Source of the DNA: JAJFFW01 sp965263375
GTDB taxonomy: Bacteria > Pseudomonadota > Alphaproteobacteria > Caulobacterales > Parvularculaceae
Direction: 5' to 3'
Assembly: GCA_965263375.1 (NCBI GenBank)
Contig: OZ253669.1
Coordinates: 2,480,001 to 2,544,000, forward strand
DNA: 64,000 nucleotides
Positions 46,702 through 56,486 of the stretch are shown here, in pieces. Below the pieces are notes generated by a model. The model was not told the origin of the DNA. It did not search any database and saw only the letters and a list, made by a program, of their open reading frames with translations. Made by a program: the position numbers and the translations under genes. The stretch's first letter is position 1. Every line of letters starts with the position of its first letter.

Positions 46702-48540
46702 ATGACGATTAAAGAAAAAATACGCGAAGATTTCAAACGTGCGTTGTTGCAAACAACCCGCGCGCTAAGCGCTGAGCAAGAAACAGATGTCGCTTTTGGC
46801 GGCGACAAAGCAAATGTCTCCGGCAAGCGCGCCCGCATACCCTTGCCCGCACGCGTCTTAGACCCTGACAGCGCCGCGATCGCACGCGGCGAGGCTGATT
46901 ACGCTGCACTGCGCATCGCACACCATAATGAAGCAGTGCATGCGCGCAATATGCCTAAAAACGGTCTCGGCCAAGCGGTGTTTGACGCGTTGGAAGCAAC
47001 CCGGGTTGAGGCGATTGGCGCACGGGCCCTTAAGGGTGTCGGCGATAATATCGGCGCAGCCTTGGAAAAGTCTCTTTCCGAAAAAGGCTTTCAGAGCCTA
47101 AACGCAAAAGACGCAATGCCTTTTGCTGATGTCGCATCTTTATTATTACGCGAACGGTTAACGGGCCGCCCGGCGCCAGACGCCGCCAAGAGCATTATGG
47201 AAGCCTGCGCCAACGACATCGAACAGCTTGCCGGCAAATCCCTTGACGCACTTGCCGCCGCCGCAGACCTTGATGATCAGGAAGCGTTTGGGTCCCTTGC
47301 CCGGTCCGTCATTCGTGATCTTGACCTTGATGACCCTGATCAAGGCGATCAAGAAAATGAGACCGAGCCGGATGACGCCGAAGACGACGCGGAGGACGAC
47401 AATCAATCTGGCGATGAGGGTGAGAATGATCTGCCGGAGCTTCCAGACGACCAAACACCAGATATGAGTGACGCCGCAGAAGGCGAAGCTGAACTTTCCG
47501 AACAAGATCTTGATGACTTGATGCAAGAAGATGACGGCGCGGCGGAAAACGCACAGTCGTCCACCCAACGCCCCAACCTAAAAGGCGATAATGGCGGCGC
47601 CTATCAGCCGTATACGACGGAGTTTGACGAGATTGTCTCCGCCCTTGACCTTAGCGACGAAGAAGAGCTTGCACGGTTACGGCGAACCCTTGATCACCAA
47701 CTTGAAAATTTCCACAATGTGGTCTCGCGCCTCGCTAATAAACTGCAGCGCAAGCTTCTCGCCCAGCAAAACCGTCATTGGGATTTTGACCTTGACGAAG
47801 GGGTTTTAGACGCGGCCCGCCTTGCCCGTGTTGTTGCTGATCCGATGCAACCCTTATCGTTCAAACAAGAGCGCGAACAAGAATTCCGCGATACGGTCGT
47901 CACTCTACTGATTGATAACTCCGGCTCCATGCGTGGACGCCCAATAACGATCGCCGCTATCTGCGCCGATATTCTTGCGCGCACGTTAGAGCGGTGTAAC
48001 GTTAAGGTTGAAATACTCGGCTTCACCACCCGTGCGTGGAAGGGCGGCAAGTCCCGCGAAAAATGGGTGGAAGACGGGCGACCCCAAACCCCTGGCCGTC
48101 TCAATGATTTACGTCACGTTATTTATAAAGCGGCGGACGCCCCTTGGCGGCGCGCGCGCACTTATCTTGGCCTGATGATGAAAGAAGGCCTGTTAAAAGA
48201 AAACATTGATGGCGAGGCTCTGATATGGGCGCATCAACGCCTACTCGGCCGCCCCGAAGCGCGACGGATCTTAATGGTGATCTCCGACGGGGCGCCGGTT
48301 GACGATACGACCTCATCAACCAATGGCGGCGCTTATTTGGAACGGCATTTGCGTGAAGTCATTGCCTTTATCGAAAATCGCTCTCCGGTTGAATTGCTCG
48401 CAATCGGCATCGGTCATGATGTGACGCGCTATTATCGGCGCGCATTAACCATCATAGATGTTGAACAATTGGGCGGAGCCATTATTGATAAGCTTGCGGA
48501 GTTATTCGACGAAGATCCCGCGCAGCGTGGTCAGCATTAG
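46702..48540 (+). CDS. cobT: aerobic cobaltochelatase subunit CobT
   Basis: A subunit of the ATP-dependent aerobic cobaltochelatase, which inserts cobalt into hydrogenobyrinate diamide for cobalamin. It has 612 residues: a helical N-terminal half, a strongly acidic linker (~212–290) and a C-terminal VWA domain with a MIDAS motif DNSGSMRG (~408). CobS, the AAA+ partner, is usually the upstream neighbour but is not in this window. No cobalamin riboswitch is seen in front. Confidence 0.94.
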   Translation: MTIKEKIREDFKRALLQTTRALSAEQETDVAFGGDKANVSGKRARIPLPARVLDPDSAAIARGEADYAALRIAHHNEAVHARNMPKNGLGQAVFDALEATRVEAIGARALKGVGDNIGAALEKSLSEKGFQSLNAKDAMPFADVASLLLRERLTGRPAPDAAKSIMEACANDIEQLAGKSLDALAAAADLDDQEAFGSLARSVIRDLDLDDPDQGDQENETEPDDAEDDAEDDNQSGDEGENDLPELPDDQTPDMSDAAEGEAELSEQDLDDLMQEDDGAAENAQSSTQRPNLKGDNGGAYQPYTTEFDEIVSALDLSDEEELARLRRTLDHQLENFHNVVSRLANKLQRKLLAQQNRHWDFDLDEGVLDAARLARVVADPMQPLSFKQEREQEFRDTVVTLLIDNSGSMRGRPITIAAICADILARTLERCNVKVEILGFTTRAWKGGKSREKWVEDGRPQTPGRLNDLRHVIYKAADAPWRRARTYLGLMMKEGLLKENIDGEALIWAHQRLLGRPEARRILMVISDGAPVDDTTSSTNGGAYLERHLREVIAFIENRSPVELLAIGIGHDVTRYYRRALTIIDVEQLGGAIIDKLAELFDEDPAQRGQH

Positions 48541-48571
48541 CATTCATGGTAAATGGGGATTTTGAGGGGTT

Positions 48572-49603
48572 ATGGCCAAGATTAATAAAGGGAAGACGCA
48601 ATTGCTCGCAGGGCTTTCAGCCCTAGGGCTAGCCGCAGGTTTTATACTTTCCGCTGACGCCCTCGCCATGAAGCGCCCGGCGCATCAATTGCCTGAATGG
48701 CGCTCGATTGAAATTACCGCCAAGCCCCACCAATTTCGCGGCGATAAAGAGCCCAATGAACCAATTGAAGTGAACGGCGCCATTTATCGCGGCGGGCTTG
48801 TCTTAAATTCAAATGATCGTCTTTTCGGCGGTCTTTCCGCCCTCTCACTCCAAGCCAACGGCAGCAACTTTATCGCCGCCTCTGACCGGGGTCAGTGGTT
48901 AAGGGGCAAGATTACTTTTGATGATGCAGGCCGGCCAACAGGCGTTGCCAGCGCTGAAATGGCCGCTATCATGGGCGCTGACGGTAAGCATCTTTATGGC
49001 CTTAGAGGCGATATTGAAAGCCTCGCCCAAAATGGCGACGAATTTATTTTAGGCTTTGAACGCCGAGACCGTATTGACGCCTACACAAAAGGTGAAGACG
49101 GCATTATTTCGTTTAAAGAGCGTATTATTGATCTTTCGGACGAACCACTGATCCGCAATGAGGGGATCGAGGCCCTTGCACGGATAGACAACAAGCTAAT
49201 CGCCTTGTCACAAACCGAAGCTGAAAACGGTTCCATCGGATATATTCTTGACAAAGATGGGTCTAATGAAAAATTTTACTATAAAAACAAGCAAGACTTC
49301 AGTGTAACAGATATGACGCAGCTCGCCGATGGGCGCCTGCTGGTGCTTGAGCGGGCATATTCCCCCCTACGCGGCGTGCGCATGCGAATCTCCGCCGTTG
49401 ATCCTGGCGCTATACAACCAGGCGCTGTTGTTGAAGGCGAGGAGTTGATAGCCCTTGGCGGAGTTTACATCCTCGATAACATGGAAGCGATCGCCGCCCA
49501 CAAAGACGATGAAGGCCGCGACCTCCTCTATATCATTTCAGACGACAATTACGACATGCTGCAAAAAACGCTTCTATTGGTCTTTGAGCTGAAGAAGGGG
49601 TAG
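48572..49603 (+). CDS. esterase-like activity of phytase family protein
   Basis: A 343-residue exported protein. A signal sequence (LLAGLSALGLAAGFILS) is followed by a beta-propeller of the phytase-like class, shown by FGGLSALSLQANGSNFIAASDRGQW, LRGDIESLAQ, NEGIEALARI and DNMEAIAAHKDDEGR. Gene neighbourhood (rpmB–cobT–phytase-like) matches what is common in rhizobia and relatives. It starts 31 bases after cobT, and a GGGGTT precedes its ATG. Confidence 0.88.
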   Translation: MAKINKGKTQLLAGLSALGLAAGFILSADALAMKRPAHQLPEWRSIEITAKPHQFRGDKEPNEPIEVNGAIYRGGLVLNSNDRLFGGLSALSLQANGSNFIAASDRGQWLRGKITFDDAGRPTGVASAEMAAIMGADGKHLYGLRGDIESLAQNGDEFILGFERRDRIDAYTKGEDGIISFKERIIDLSDEPLIRNEGIEALARIDNKLIALSQTEAENGSIGYILDKDGSNEKFYYKNKQDFSVTDMTQLADGRLLVLERAYSPLRGVRMRISAVDPGAIQPGAVVEGEELIALGGVYILDNMEAIAAHKDDEGRDLLYIISDDNYDMLQKTLLLVFELKKG

Positions 49604-49791
49604 GTTTGTTAAGTTTCTTCATCCGCTCACGCGCATTACTAGCCAAAGCGGCATAGAATATGATTTTGCGAACATGATTTTGCACAATTGCCCAGCGCTA
49701 AAATTTGGCTCCTTTGCAATATACTGACTATTCAGATATGTATTTCGCCTCGAACACAAGACGCCTTCTCTTGTCTTAGAAACTTAAAAAT

Positions 49792-50190
49792 TTAAAGGGC
49801 CTTTTGAATAACCTCAGCGGCTATCATCAATAGTCCGATGATACTTAAGCCCCAAGCAGCGGACCGCAAATAAGGAACACCGGCAAGATAAAAAATCGCA
49901 AATGCCAAACGTGCAACAGCAAACAAGCCAGCGCCCCAAACTGTCAATGACGACGAAACGCCACTTAGATTTGCAACAATAACGATCGGCGCAAACATCG
50001 CGAGACTCTCCATATGATTTGCCACCGTCCGCGCAGCCCGGCCTTGCATAACCGATAGATCACGCGGCGCATCGCGACTTCCAAGCCCCCAACCTAATCC
50101 GTGAACAATTGGAACCAACGCCCCTTGGAACATGAGTAATATTAATAATACTCCCACAGCCCATACTAACGTCACTAACTCAAACGTCAT
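49792..50190 (-). CDS. MAPEG family membrane protein
   Basis: A 132-residue protein with four membrane helices, from the ATG at 50190 (AAAAGGTG about nine bases upstream). The first helix is followed by the MAPEG pattern RAARTVANHMESLAMFAPIVI, with the Arg and Glu–Ser features of the glutathione/eicosanoid family. The likely role is detoxification in the inner membrane. A divergent HxlR-type regulator shares its upstream region, which holds a perfect inverted repeat. Confidence 0.88.
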   Translation of the reverse strand: MTFELVTLVWAVGVLLILLMFQGALVPIVHGLGWGLGSRDAPRDLSVMQGRAARTVANHMESLAMFAPIVIVANLSGVSSSLTVWGAGLFAVARLAFAIFYLAGVPYLRSAAWGLSIIGLLMIAAEVIQKAL

Positions 50191-50212
50191 GTCGACACCT
50201 TTTATTTTGTCA

Positions 50213-50235
50213 GTAACTATCTTTTTTATAGTTAC
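50213..50235. promoter_or_regulatory. inverted repeat operator for HxlR/MAPEG pair
   Basis: GTAACTAT (50213–50220) and ATAGTTAC (50228–50235) are perfect arms around seven bases. It lies between the divergent MAPEG and HxlR-type genes, 23 bases before the MAPEG start and 36 before the regulator start, in the size and style of an HxlR operator. Confidence 0.7.
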
Positions 50236-50270
50236 AAGCATATGTCAAGTAGTTTAAATATGGAATCGGG

Positions 50271-50582
50271 ATGCAAAAAAAAAATCTACCTTTATGCCCC
50301 GTTTCACGAACGGCGCTTATCATTGGCTCTCGCTGGACCAGCGAAATCATTCAGGAGCTTGTGAACCATGCAACACGCCGGTTCAGTGATTTCGAAGCAG
50401 CTCTGCCAGGCATCACCCCCAACACGTTGTCTAATCGGCTAAAAATGCTCGAAGACCATGGTGTCATAACCCGCAAAATTTACGATAGCCATCCGCCAAG
50501 ATCAGAATACCACCTCACTTCAAAAGGTCGCAAAATGCGGCCGATTATTCATGCAATGCGAAATTGGGGACGAGAAGTTTGA
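50271..50582 (+). CDS. HxlR-family transcriptional regulator
   Basis: A 103-residue winged helix-turn-helix of the HxlR class. The signature is CPVSRTALIIGSRWTSEIIQEL, then RFSDFEAALPGITPNTLSNRLKMLEDHGVI and a wing (YHLTSKG). The N-terminal Cys can sense thiol-reactive compounds in relatives. It probably represses itself and the divergent MAPEG gene through the repeat at 50213–50235. Confidence 0.93.
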   Translation: MQKKNLPLCPVSRTALIIGSRWTSEIIQELVNHATRRFSDFEAALPGITPNTLSNRLKMLEDHGVITRKIYDSHPPRSEYHLTSKGRKMRPIIHAMRNWGREV

Positions 50583-50786
50583 TCCGTTCATGCCGTTCAC
50601 CCAAATTGCAACAGAATAAAATCAAAGGGATATTTGCAACACGCACCAGGCTTTTTTTTAGCGATGGTAGAAATAATGCTGTCCCGCCCACAAAATAAGC
50701 AAGGTCTTCCAGTGATCAATGCAATGATTATTTTTCGGCGGCATCACCGCCTTGAGCCGGCAAAGCCGACTCAAGGGCTGCATCAA

Positions 50787-51173
50787 TTATTCGACCATGC
50801 AAAAAGCGTTTAGTTTATTGCCGTCAAGGTCGCGGAAATATCCAGCGTAAAAGCCGCTGTCACTGCCCTCTGGTCTGAAACCGGGTTTCCCCTCATCCGT
50901 CGCACCAAGCTCGATCGCTTTATTATAAAGCGCGTCAACTTCCTCACGGGATTGGCGTGCTAGGGCCACCATAACGCCATTGCCGACCGTTGCTTCTTGC
51001 TTATTGAACGGAACAGAAACAGCGACCGATGGTGCTTCTGGCCCTGACGCCCAAGCAACGAAGTAATTTTCTTCCTCCATAAAACGACCAATATTGATTG
51101 ATCCAAAAAGGGCGTCATAAAATGCGCATGCACGCGGCAGATCATTCGTTCCAAGCGTTACATATCCAATCAT
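50787..51173 (-). CDS. VOC-family glyoxalase-like protein
   Basis: A 128-residue vicinal-oxygen-chelate protein with one VOC domain, from the ATG at 51173 (GGAG six bases upstream). The fold is shown by GYVTLGTNDLPRACAFYDAL and the closing GFYAGYFRDLDGNKLNAF. The substrate is unknown. A divergent WYL-domain regulator shares its upstream region, which contains a perfect palindrome. Confidence 0.92.
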   Translation of the reverse strand: MIGYVTLGTNDLPRACAFYDALFGSINIGRFMEEENYFVAWASGPEAPSVAVSVPFNKQEATVGNGVMVALARQSREEVDALYNKAIELGATDEGKPGFRPEGSDSGFYAGYFRDLDGNKLNAFCMVE

Positions 51174-51219
51174 CAAGCTCTCCTGTGTTCAGCGATTGTG
51201 AATGCTGGGTATCAGAAAC

Positions 51220-51243
51220 CTACTGACAGCATGGTGTCAGTAG
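51220..51243. promoter_or_regulatory. palindromic operator between VOC gene and WYL regulator
   Basis: CTACTGACA (51220–51228) and TGTCAGTAG (51235–51243) are perfect inverted arms with a six-base gap. It lies 46 bases before both start codons and is a strong candidate site for the divergent HTH–WYL regulator. Confidence 0.75.
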
Positions 51244-51288
51244 TGTTGCAGTAGGGTATGCTTTGTTTTCACAAAAAAGAGAGGCAGG

Positions 51289-51987
51289 ATGAGACGCGCA
51301 GATAGATTAATAAGGATCGTCCACTTTTTAAGGCGGCGGCGGCGCGCCGTCACCGCGCAACGCATTGCCGAAGAATTTGAAATTTGCACACGGACAGTCT
51401 ATCGCGATGTTCGAGATCTTATCGATTCTGGCGTGCCAATTTCAGGCGAAGCTGGTGTCGGCTACCTCATCGATAAAGATTACTATCTCCCCCCAGTCAC
51501 ATTTGACATCGAAGAGTTAGAAGCTATTGGCTTAGGCATCAGCGTAATCAGGCAATGGACTGATGAAAATTTTGCAAAAAAAGCTCATAGTGCATTTGAA
51601 AAAATTCAAGCGGCCCTGCCCGCCGCCCTTCAAAACGAATTCCAGCAGGTCACAACATATGCCGTTCTAGGCAAAAGCGAGATACCCTGGAGAGTTAGCT
51701 TTTCTGATCTACGCGAATGCATACGCGCAAGACGAAAGATTTACCTCAAATACACCGACGAACAAAAACGCGAAACAGCCCGTGTTATTAGACCTTTGGC
51801 GCTGTTATTTTTTGGGCCCACTTGGCTGCTCGCTAGTTGGTGTGAAAAACGAAATGATTTTCGAAATTTCCGCTTAGACCGCATTCAGACAATTGAATAT
51901 CTAGACGATGTGTTCGAAGACGAAAAAGATAAAAACCTTGCAGCCTATAAATTACAGCAAACTGGATGCGATGAACCCTGGTTTTAA
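51289..51987 (+). CDS. YafY-type HTH–WYL transcriptional regulator
   Basis: A 232-residue regulator with an N-terminal helix-turn-helix (RRAVTAQRIAEEFEICTRTVYRDVRDLI) and a C-terminal WYL ligand-sensing domain (ALLFFGPTWLLASWCEKR, FRNFRLDRI). These pairs regulate the divergent VOC gene, and the palindrome at 51220–51243 fits that. GAGAGGCAGG precedes the ATG. The ligand is unknown. Confidence 0.92.
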   Translation: MRRADRLIRIVHFLRRRRRAVTAQRIAEEFEICTRTVYRDVRDLIDSGVPISGEAGVGYLIDKDYYLPPVTFDIEELEAIGLGISVIRQWTDENFAKKAHSAFEKIQAALPAALQNEFQQVTTYAVLGKSEIPWRVSFSDLRECIRARRKIYLKYTDEQKRETARVIRPLALLFFGPTWLLASWCEKRNDFRNFRLDRIQTIEYLDDVFEDEKDKNLAAYKLQQTGCDEPWF

Positions 51988-52000
51988 GTCTAACCTGCAT

Positions 52001-53218
52001 TTAAAGCGCCCCTTCATTGCGCTTTAAAAGATAGGGGGCGGTGAAGGCAAGACAGAAACACGCCGCTATACACCAGCCGCTCATATAAAGCATTTGCGTA
52101 GGAAGCGAGATGCCGCGGTCTATGAAAAGCCCAGAAAGCCCAGGACCAATGGCGGTCGCAGCGACCATCGCCGCAACAGCAATCGCGCGCACCGCACCAA
52201 GGTTCCGCAGACCATAAACCTCAGGCCACAAGGCGCCAAGCAGCGTCGCCGTAAAGCCGGAGCTTAAACCAAGCAGGAACATAAACACAAAAACGCCCCA
52301 TATTTGGGCCATCGCGCCCACCGCAAAAGACGCAACAGCCAAAGGGATTAAGAAAAAGGGCAGAAGGCGTATCGCGCCAAATCTGTCAATAAGATGCCCA
52401 CTGATTAATGAAAACACTAAAGTCGTGCCAGCCATAATGGGAAAGGCGCCCGCAAAGGTAAGCTCATTATATCCGCGCAGCTCCACCAAATAATCTTGGT
52501 GGAAAAAAATCGTCGTCCCGATAAAAGGCGGCGCCAGAACACCGGTTAACAATGCATAAAACACTGGATCGGCGAGAACCTGTTTAACAGTCATATCTCG
52601 TCCGACACGGGCCTCATTCACCTTAGGATCGCTAGATTGCGGCACACGCTCTACGCTCCATAGTTTGGTGATAACGGGTAAAGCCAACGTCAGTAATAAT
52701 CCCGCCGCTATTATCCACCCCGCCTGCCACCCGAGTGTGACAGCGATAGCGGTAAAAGAGATCGGAAACACAGCCTCTCCCAATTGATGACCGGGCACAA
52801 TCAATGAAGTCGCCCGCCCGCGATTGGCGACGAACCAACGTCCAATCTCCGTAAAAGCGGTATGGGTTAGCATGCCTTGGCCAAATAGGCGCAACATGTA
52901 AAGCGCACCAATCAGCATAAATATGTTCGGTGCAAAAGCGATCAGTATGCATGCGCATGCGAGAGCAGGAATAGCAAACCGAGCGACTTTCCATCCGGGC
53001 ATATGGTCCAAAGTTCGACCCAGAAATGGCAGGGTCAGCGCACTGCAAATCGTGGCGATCATATAAATTCCGCCAAACTGACCATCTGAAAGGTCAAATT
53101 TTGCGCGTAATTCCTCACCGGAAAGGCCGATAAAAAAGGTCTGTCCAAATGAAGAAAAAAAGGTCAACAAAAAGCCGCCGCAAATCCAGCGGGCGTTATC
53201 GCGTAGGAAACTGATCAT
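52001..53218 (-). CDS. MFS transporter
   Basis: A 405-residue inner-membrane transporter with about 12 membrane segments. The loop signature LGRTLDHMPGWKVARF and the second-half GHLIDRFGAIRLLPF show the usual repeated MFS halves. The substrate is unknown. It stands alone on the minus strand and converges with the WYL regulator. Confidence 0.9.
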   Translation of the reverse strand: MISFLRDNARWICGGFLLTFFSSFGQTFFIGLSGEELRAKFDLSDGQFGGIYMIATICSALTLPFLGRTLDHMPGWKVARFAIPALACACILIAFAPNIFMLIGALYMLRLFGQGMLTHTAFTEIGRWFVANRGRATSLIVPGHQLGEAVFPISFTAIAVTLGWQAGWIIAAGLLLTLALPVITKLWSVERVPQSSDPKVNEARVGRDMTVKQVLADPVFYALLTGVLAPPFIGTTIFFHQDYLVELRGYNELTFAGAFPIMAGTTLVFSLISGHLIDRFGAIRLLPFFLIPLAVASFAVGAMAQIWGVFVFMFLLGLSSGFTATLLGALWPEVYGLRNLGAVRAIAVAAMVAATAIGPGLSGLFIDRGISLPTQMLYMSGWCIAACFCLAFTAPYLLKRNEGAL

Positions 53219-53406
53219 GGTGCTGCTATATGAGAATTAGGGCCTTCCCCTACCGCCAACACTATCAGTAAGGTGAACCAGACGCCAGGACTTGTTAACA
53301 CGGACTTTGTTAGTGATTGTGTCATTTCAAAGCAAAGTGTGGCGAAAACAACGACATACCACCTTAATAGGCGGCGCACTCACGCCAAGCTCTCATGGGC
53401 GGGCTG

Positions 53407-54498
53407 CTAGCCCTTACGACGACCAGCGCGCTGACTGTTGTCAAGTGGCGGAATTTGCCCTGTTGTCTCGACGTCATTAGGGTTCCATGGACCAAAGCTG
53501 ATCTGACGGCCGCCGCGACCGCGCGCAACGATATTACTTGGCAATGACGCGCCGCCGCCCAACGGAACGCCGCCCTGGCCGCCACCAAATTGTGGGCCGC
53601 CGCCTTGCGCGCTATTCCCATTCGCATGAGGAGCGCGGATAGCTTGACCTTGACGCCCGCCAAATAGTCTTGACACCAAATATCTGACACCGGAACGGTT
53701 ACGCATAGTATTCGGAAACAGCGCCATTAGCTCCATAAAGTCCTGAGGCATGTTCGTGGTGACATTCAGCCCTAGTGACTGCGCCTCATGAGCATAAATC
53801 GGGTAATCATGAGTCCATTTGCCAGTGGCGAGTTGCTCCGCAATGGAGTTGGCGGCGTTGTCTGAGACGGTGCCGGACAACAGCTCGCGCGCGGCGTCCT
53901 TAACTTGGTTAATCGCCATTTCGCTCATATCAGCAAGCAGCAAGGTATCGTCGCTTGTCGCATCGATTGACTTTGCATCCCGGATACGAACAAAAGCCGC
54001 CGCAGGCCAGCCATCAATCTGTGGGTCTATAGGGCCCATAATCGCGTGGTCCGTCATAACAATCTCATCGGCGGCAAGCGCGACCATGGTGCCGCCAGAC
54101 ATAGCAAAATGAGGGATAAAAACGCGTGTCGGCCCGGGGTGCGCCTTAACAGCCCGTGCGATTTGAAGCGAGGCAAGCACAAGACCGCCCGGCGTGTGCA
54201 TCATAATCTCCAGCGGCTTGTCAGCGGGGGTCGCACGAATGGCGGCGATTACTTCTTCCGCATCATTAAGGTCGATATAGCCAAACCGGGGAATTCCCAA
54301 AAAGCCCATGGACTCAATTCGGTGGACCAAGGTTATAATCTGGGACTTCCGCTTTTTTTGCAGCTTAGAAAAAGCCTGCACCAAATCGCCGTGACGCTGT
54401 TGGCGCGTTAAAATCGGCATTAATATTAGGAAGATAATGATAACGGTCAAAAAATTGCTGAACACTAATTCCAGCAACTGCATGATATTTTCCCACAT
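53407..54498 (-). CDS. SDH-family Clp-fold membrane serine protease
   Basis: A protein of about 363 residues with an N-terminal membrane segment (LEVFSNFLTVIIIFLILMPIL-type) and a SppA/Clp-like protease core. Ser in HFAMSGGTMVALAADEI and the DHAIMGPIDPQ His match the SDH_sah-type family. The C-terminal ~90 residues are rich in Gly, Gln and Pro and probably disordered. The ATG at 54498 fits; ATG 54483, with GGGAA before it, is the alternative. It may process membrane or envelope proteins. Confidence 0.85.
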   Translation of the reverse strand: MWENIMQLLELVFSNFLTVIIIFLILMPILTRQQRHGDLVQAFSKLQKKRKSQIITLVHRIESMGFLGIPRFGYIDLNDAEEVIAAIRATPADKPLEIMMHTPGGLVLASLQIARAVKAHPGPTRVFIPHFAMSGGTMVALAADEIVMTDHAIMGPIDPQIDGWPAAAFVRIRDAKSIDATSDDTLLLADMSEMAINQVKDAARELLSGTVSDNAANSIAEQLATGKWTHDYPIYAHEAQSLGLNVTTNMPQDFMELMALFPNTMRNRSGVRYLVSRLFGGRQGQAIRAPHANGNSAQGGGPQFGGGQGGVPLGGGASLPSNIVARGRGGRQISFGPWNPNDVETTGQIPPLDNSQRAGRRKG

Positions 54499-54610
54499 AG
54501 TCGGCCCCGCCAATCTTTTCTACGCAACATCCCCTGTTGATCGCTTTAGGGTAGCTGCCTGATGGGCCTAACGCTAGTCAATTTTACGATAGCCTCAATC
54601 AAATAACGGC

Positions 54611-56029
54611 TTAAAAGCGAATAACGGCCTGTGCATATCCGGCAAGCGTGCGCTTACCCTGTGGGCCGCCGGGAACGTCTTTTGCAAATTCCCCAAAGAA
54701 CAAAGCCGACGCCCCAACATCGAGAAGCACATTGCCAGGGATCAGCCAATATCGCGCCCGCGCATCAAGGGTGTGGCCGATGAAGTCTCCAGAATCGCCC
54801 GTCTCATCGCGAAGTTTTGCAATGACCCATTGGTCCGTATCTGACGCCAGGGAAGCTGCAGAATAATGCAGCCGCGCATCCATCCGTTTGTTCGGTTTAA
54901 TATCAAATCGCACCCCTGGCGCGGAAAGATTCGCGGGCGTTAATGGCCCGTGGATTGAGGTATTGTTAAGATCCGTCCGGCGTGAGCCAAAAAGCCGCTC
55001 ATACTGATCAAATCGGTTATCATTCGGATTATTATCCCCGCTCGCCCAATAATATTGAAGCGCAATACGCGGACGCCAGGGCGCATCAAATGTATAGCCA
55101 AACCGCGCCAACAACATGGAAGCGTCAACATCAAGGTCTTCCGTATCCGTTACAGCGCTTGTCGCCCGGCGGGAACCAAAACGCAACACGCCCTCAACAT
55201 CCATATCCCAAGCATTTCGTTGCGGCTTTCGAAACAGACGGAACCCAGGAGCAATATAGCGCCGATTAGGCGTCTGCGCGTTCTTGCGATCGCTTTCATG
55301 CAATCCGTAAACAAAAGCCTCCCCCCAAATATCTTTGGCGAGTGCTGGAAAGAAATCCGCCCGTCGATAGTGGACGCCCCAAATGCGCCGTCCAAATTGC
55401 TCGCGGTCGAATTCTAAAACATTTTCATCAATTTCAGCACGCGCCGATGGTCGCCGGTTAATCGGCGAGACCGCCAGAAGGTGCAGCTCGTCCCCGCGCG
55501 CTGAGTATGAAATAGCATGCAGGCCCGTATAGCCCTTAATAACATTAGCGTAACTGACCCGTTCGATCTGACGTTTCGATCCAATGCTGACGGTTTGACG
55601 CCCGAGAATAATCTCAGACCGTCCGCCTTCGCCCAGCCCCCTTGGCGCATCAAATTTGACATAGGCTTGCAGCACATCAAAGGGGTTCACAAAGCTGGAT
55701 GACAAAGGCGTGCCGCTGTCGGTAAAATATCCGCGGCTGTCTTGAAACTCGACGCCAAAATCAACCGCACCAGCATCCACTTTGATATGAAGCAGCGTGC
55801 GAAAGAACAGCGCCTGATCGTCGCCATCCAGGTTCGCGCGAAATTGCCCGCTCAGACTTTCATATCGCGCTCGGCTCTCGCCGGAAATCGAAAGCCAGTC
55901 CGGCGCGCCAATCGCCTCATCCAGCCGCCACGGTTCATCCCCCGCTGATGCCGTTGAGAAAAGCGCCGTCCCCATAGCCAAAAGCCCGAAAACCACCAGA
56001 AAAGGTTGTTTTTCCCAATTTTTTCCCAT
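54611..56029 (-). CDS. alginate-export-family outer-membrane porin
   Basis: About 472 residues from the ATG at 56029. A signal peptide (FLVVFGLLAMGTALFSTASA) precedes a large barrel ending in VIRF. The AlgE/alginate-export pattern is seen in SGESRARYESLSGQF and in ARYWLIPGNVLLDVGASAL. An earlier TTG would place the signal after an extra 17 residues. It is divergent from the ArsR regulator. The transported substrate is unknown. Confidence 0.88.
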   Translation of the reverse strand: MGKNWEKQPFLVVFGLLAMGTALFSTASAGDEPWRLDEAIGAPDWLSISGESRARYESLSGQFRANLDGDDQALFFRTLLHIKVDAGAVDFGVEFQDSRGYFTDSGTPLSSSFVNPFDVLQAYVKFDAPRGLGEGGRSEIILGRQTVSIGSKRQIERVSYANVIKGYTGLHAISYSARGDELHLLAVSPINRRPSARAEIDENVLEFDREQFGRRIWGVHYRRADFFPALAKDIWGEAFVYGLHESDRKNAQTPNRRYIAPGFRLFRKPQRNAWDMDVEGVLRFGSRRATSAVTDTEDLDVDASMLLARFGYTFDAPWRPRIALQYYWASGDNNPNDNRFDQYERLFGSRRTDLNNTSIHGPLTPANLSAPGVRFDIKPNKRMDARLHYSAASLASDTDQWVIAKLRDETGDSGDFIGHTLDARARYWLIPGNVLLDVGASALFFGEFAKDVPGGPQGKRTLAGYAQAVIRF

Positions 56030-56093
56030 ATCGGATGCGTTTTCCCCAATTCCCCTCTTGTTATCGATAGGGAAAATCAATTAATCAAGAACT

Positions 56094-56474
56094 ATGGATT
56101 TATCAACAGCCATTACCGCTTTTGGCGCGCTTGCGCAAGAAAGCCGCATGAAGGTTTTTCGCTTGCTGATGGAGCAAGGGCCAGAAGGCATGCCCGCGAC
56201 GGAAATCGCCGAGAAGATTGGCGTGCGCCAAAACCTGATGTCCACCCACCTAAGGGTGCTGTCGAACGCTGGGGTCACCACCACCCGGCGCGATGGGCGC
56301 AAAATCTATCACGCGGCGGATTTTGACAAGATCCGTGCACTGATTAGCTATCTCGTTCATGATTGTTGCCAGGGTCAGCCGGAGCAATGTTCTCGTCTGT
56401 TAGATGAAATCTTACCGATCCAAGATTGCCCCAGCCCGTCAGACTGTAAACCGCAGGCGATAGAGACGCTTTAA
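56094..56474 (+). CDS. ArsR-family transcriptional regulator
   Basis: A 126-residue winged helix-turn-helix (MKVFRLLMEQGPEGMPATEIAE, VRQNLMSTHLRVL). The tail CCQGQPEQC resembles the metal-binding cysteines of arsenical sensors. It is divergent from the alginate-export-like porin with 64 bases between them. No arsenate gene is next to it, so the signal is unclear. A terminator follows. Confidence 0.92.
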   Translation: MDLSTAITAFGALAQESRMKVFRLLMEQGPEGMPATEIAEKIGVRQNLMSTHLRVLSNAGVTTTRRDGRKIYHAADFDKIRALISYLVHDCCQGQPEQCSRLLDEILPIQDCPSPSDCKPQAIETL

Positions 56475-56486
56475 TACGCGATCTAT

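Noticed and set aside
50750..50776. Hairpin CCTTGAG...CTCAAGG as a terminator of the VOC gene
   Set aside because: The stem is good but no T-run follows it on the minus strand. It could still be a processing or rho-related element.
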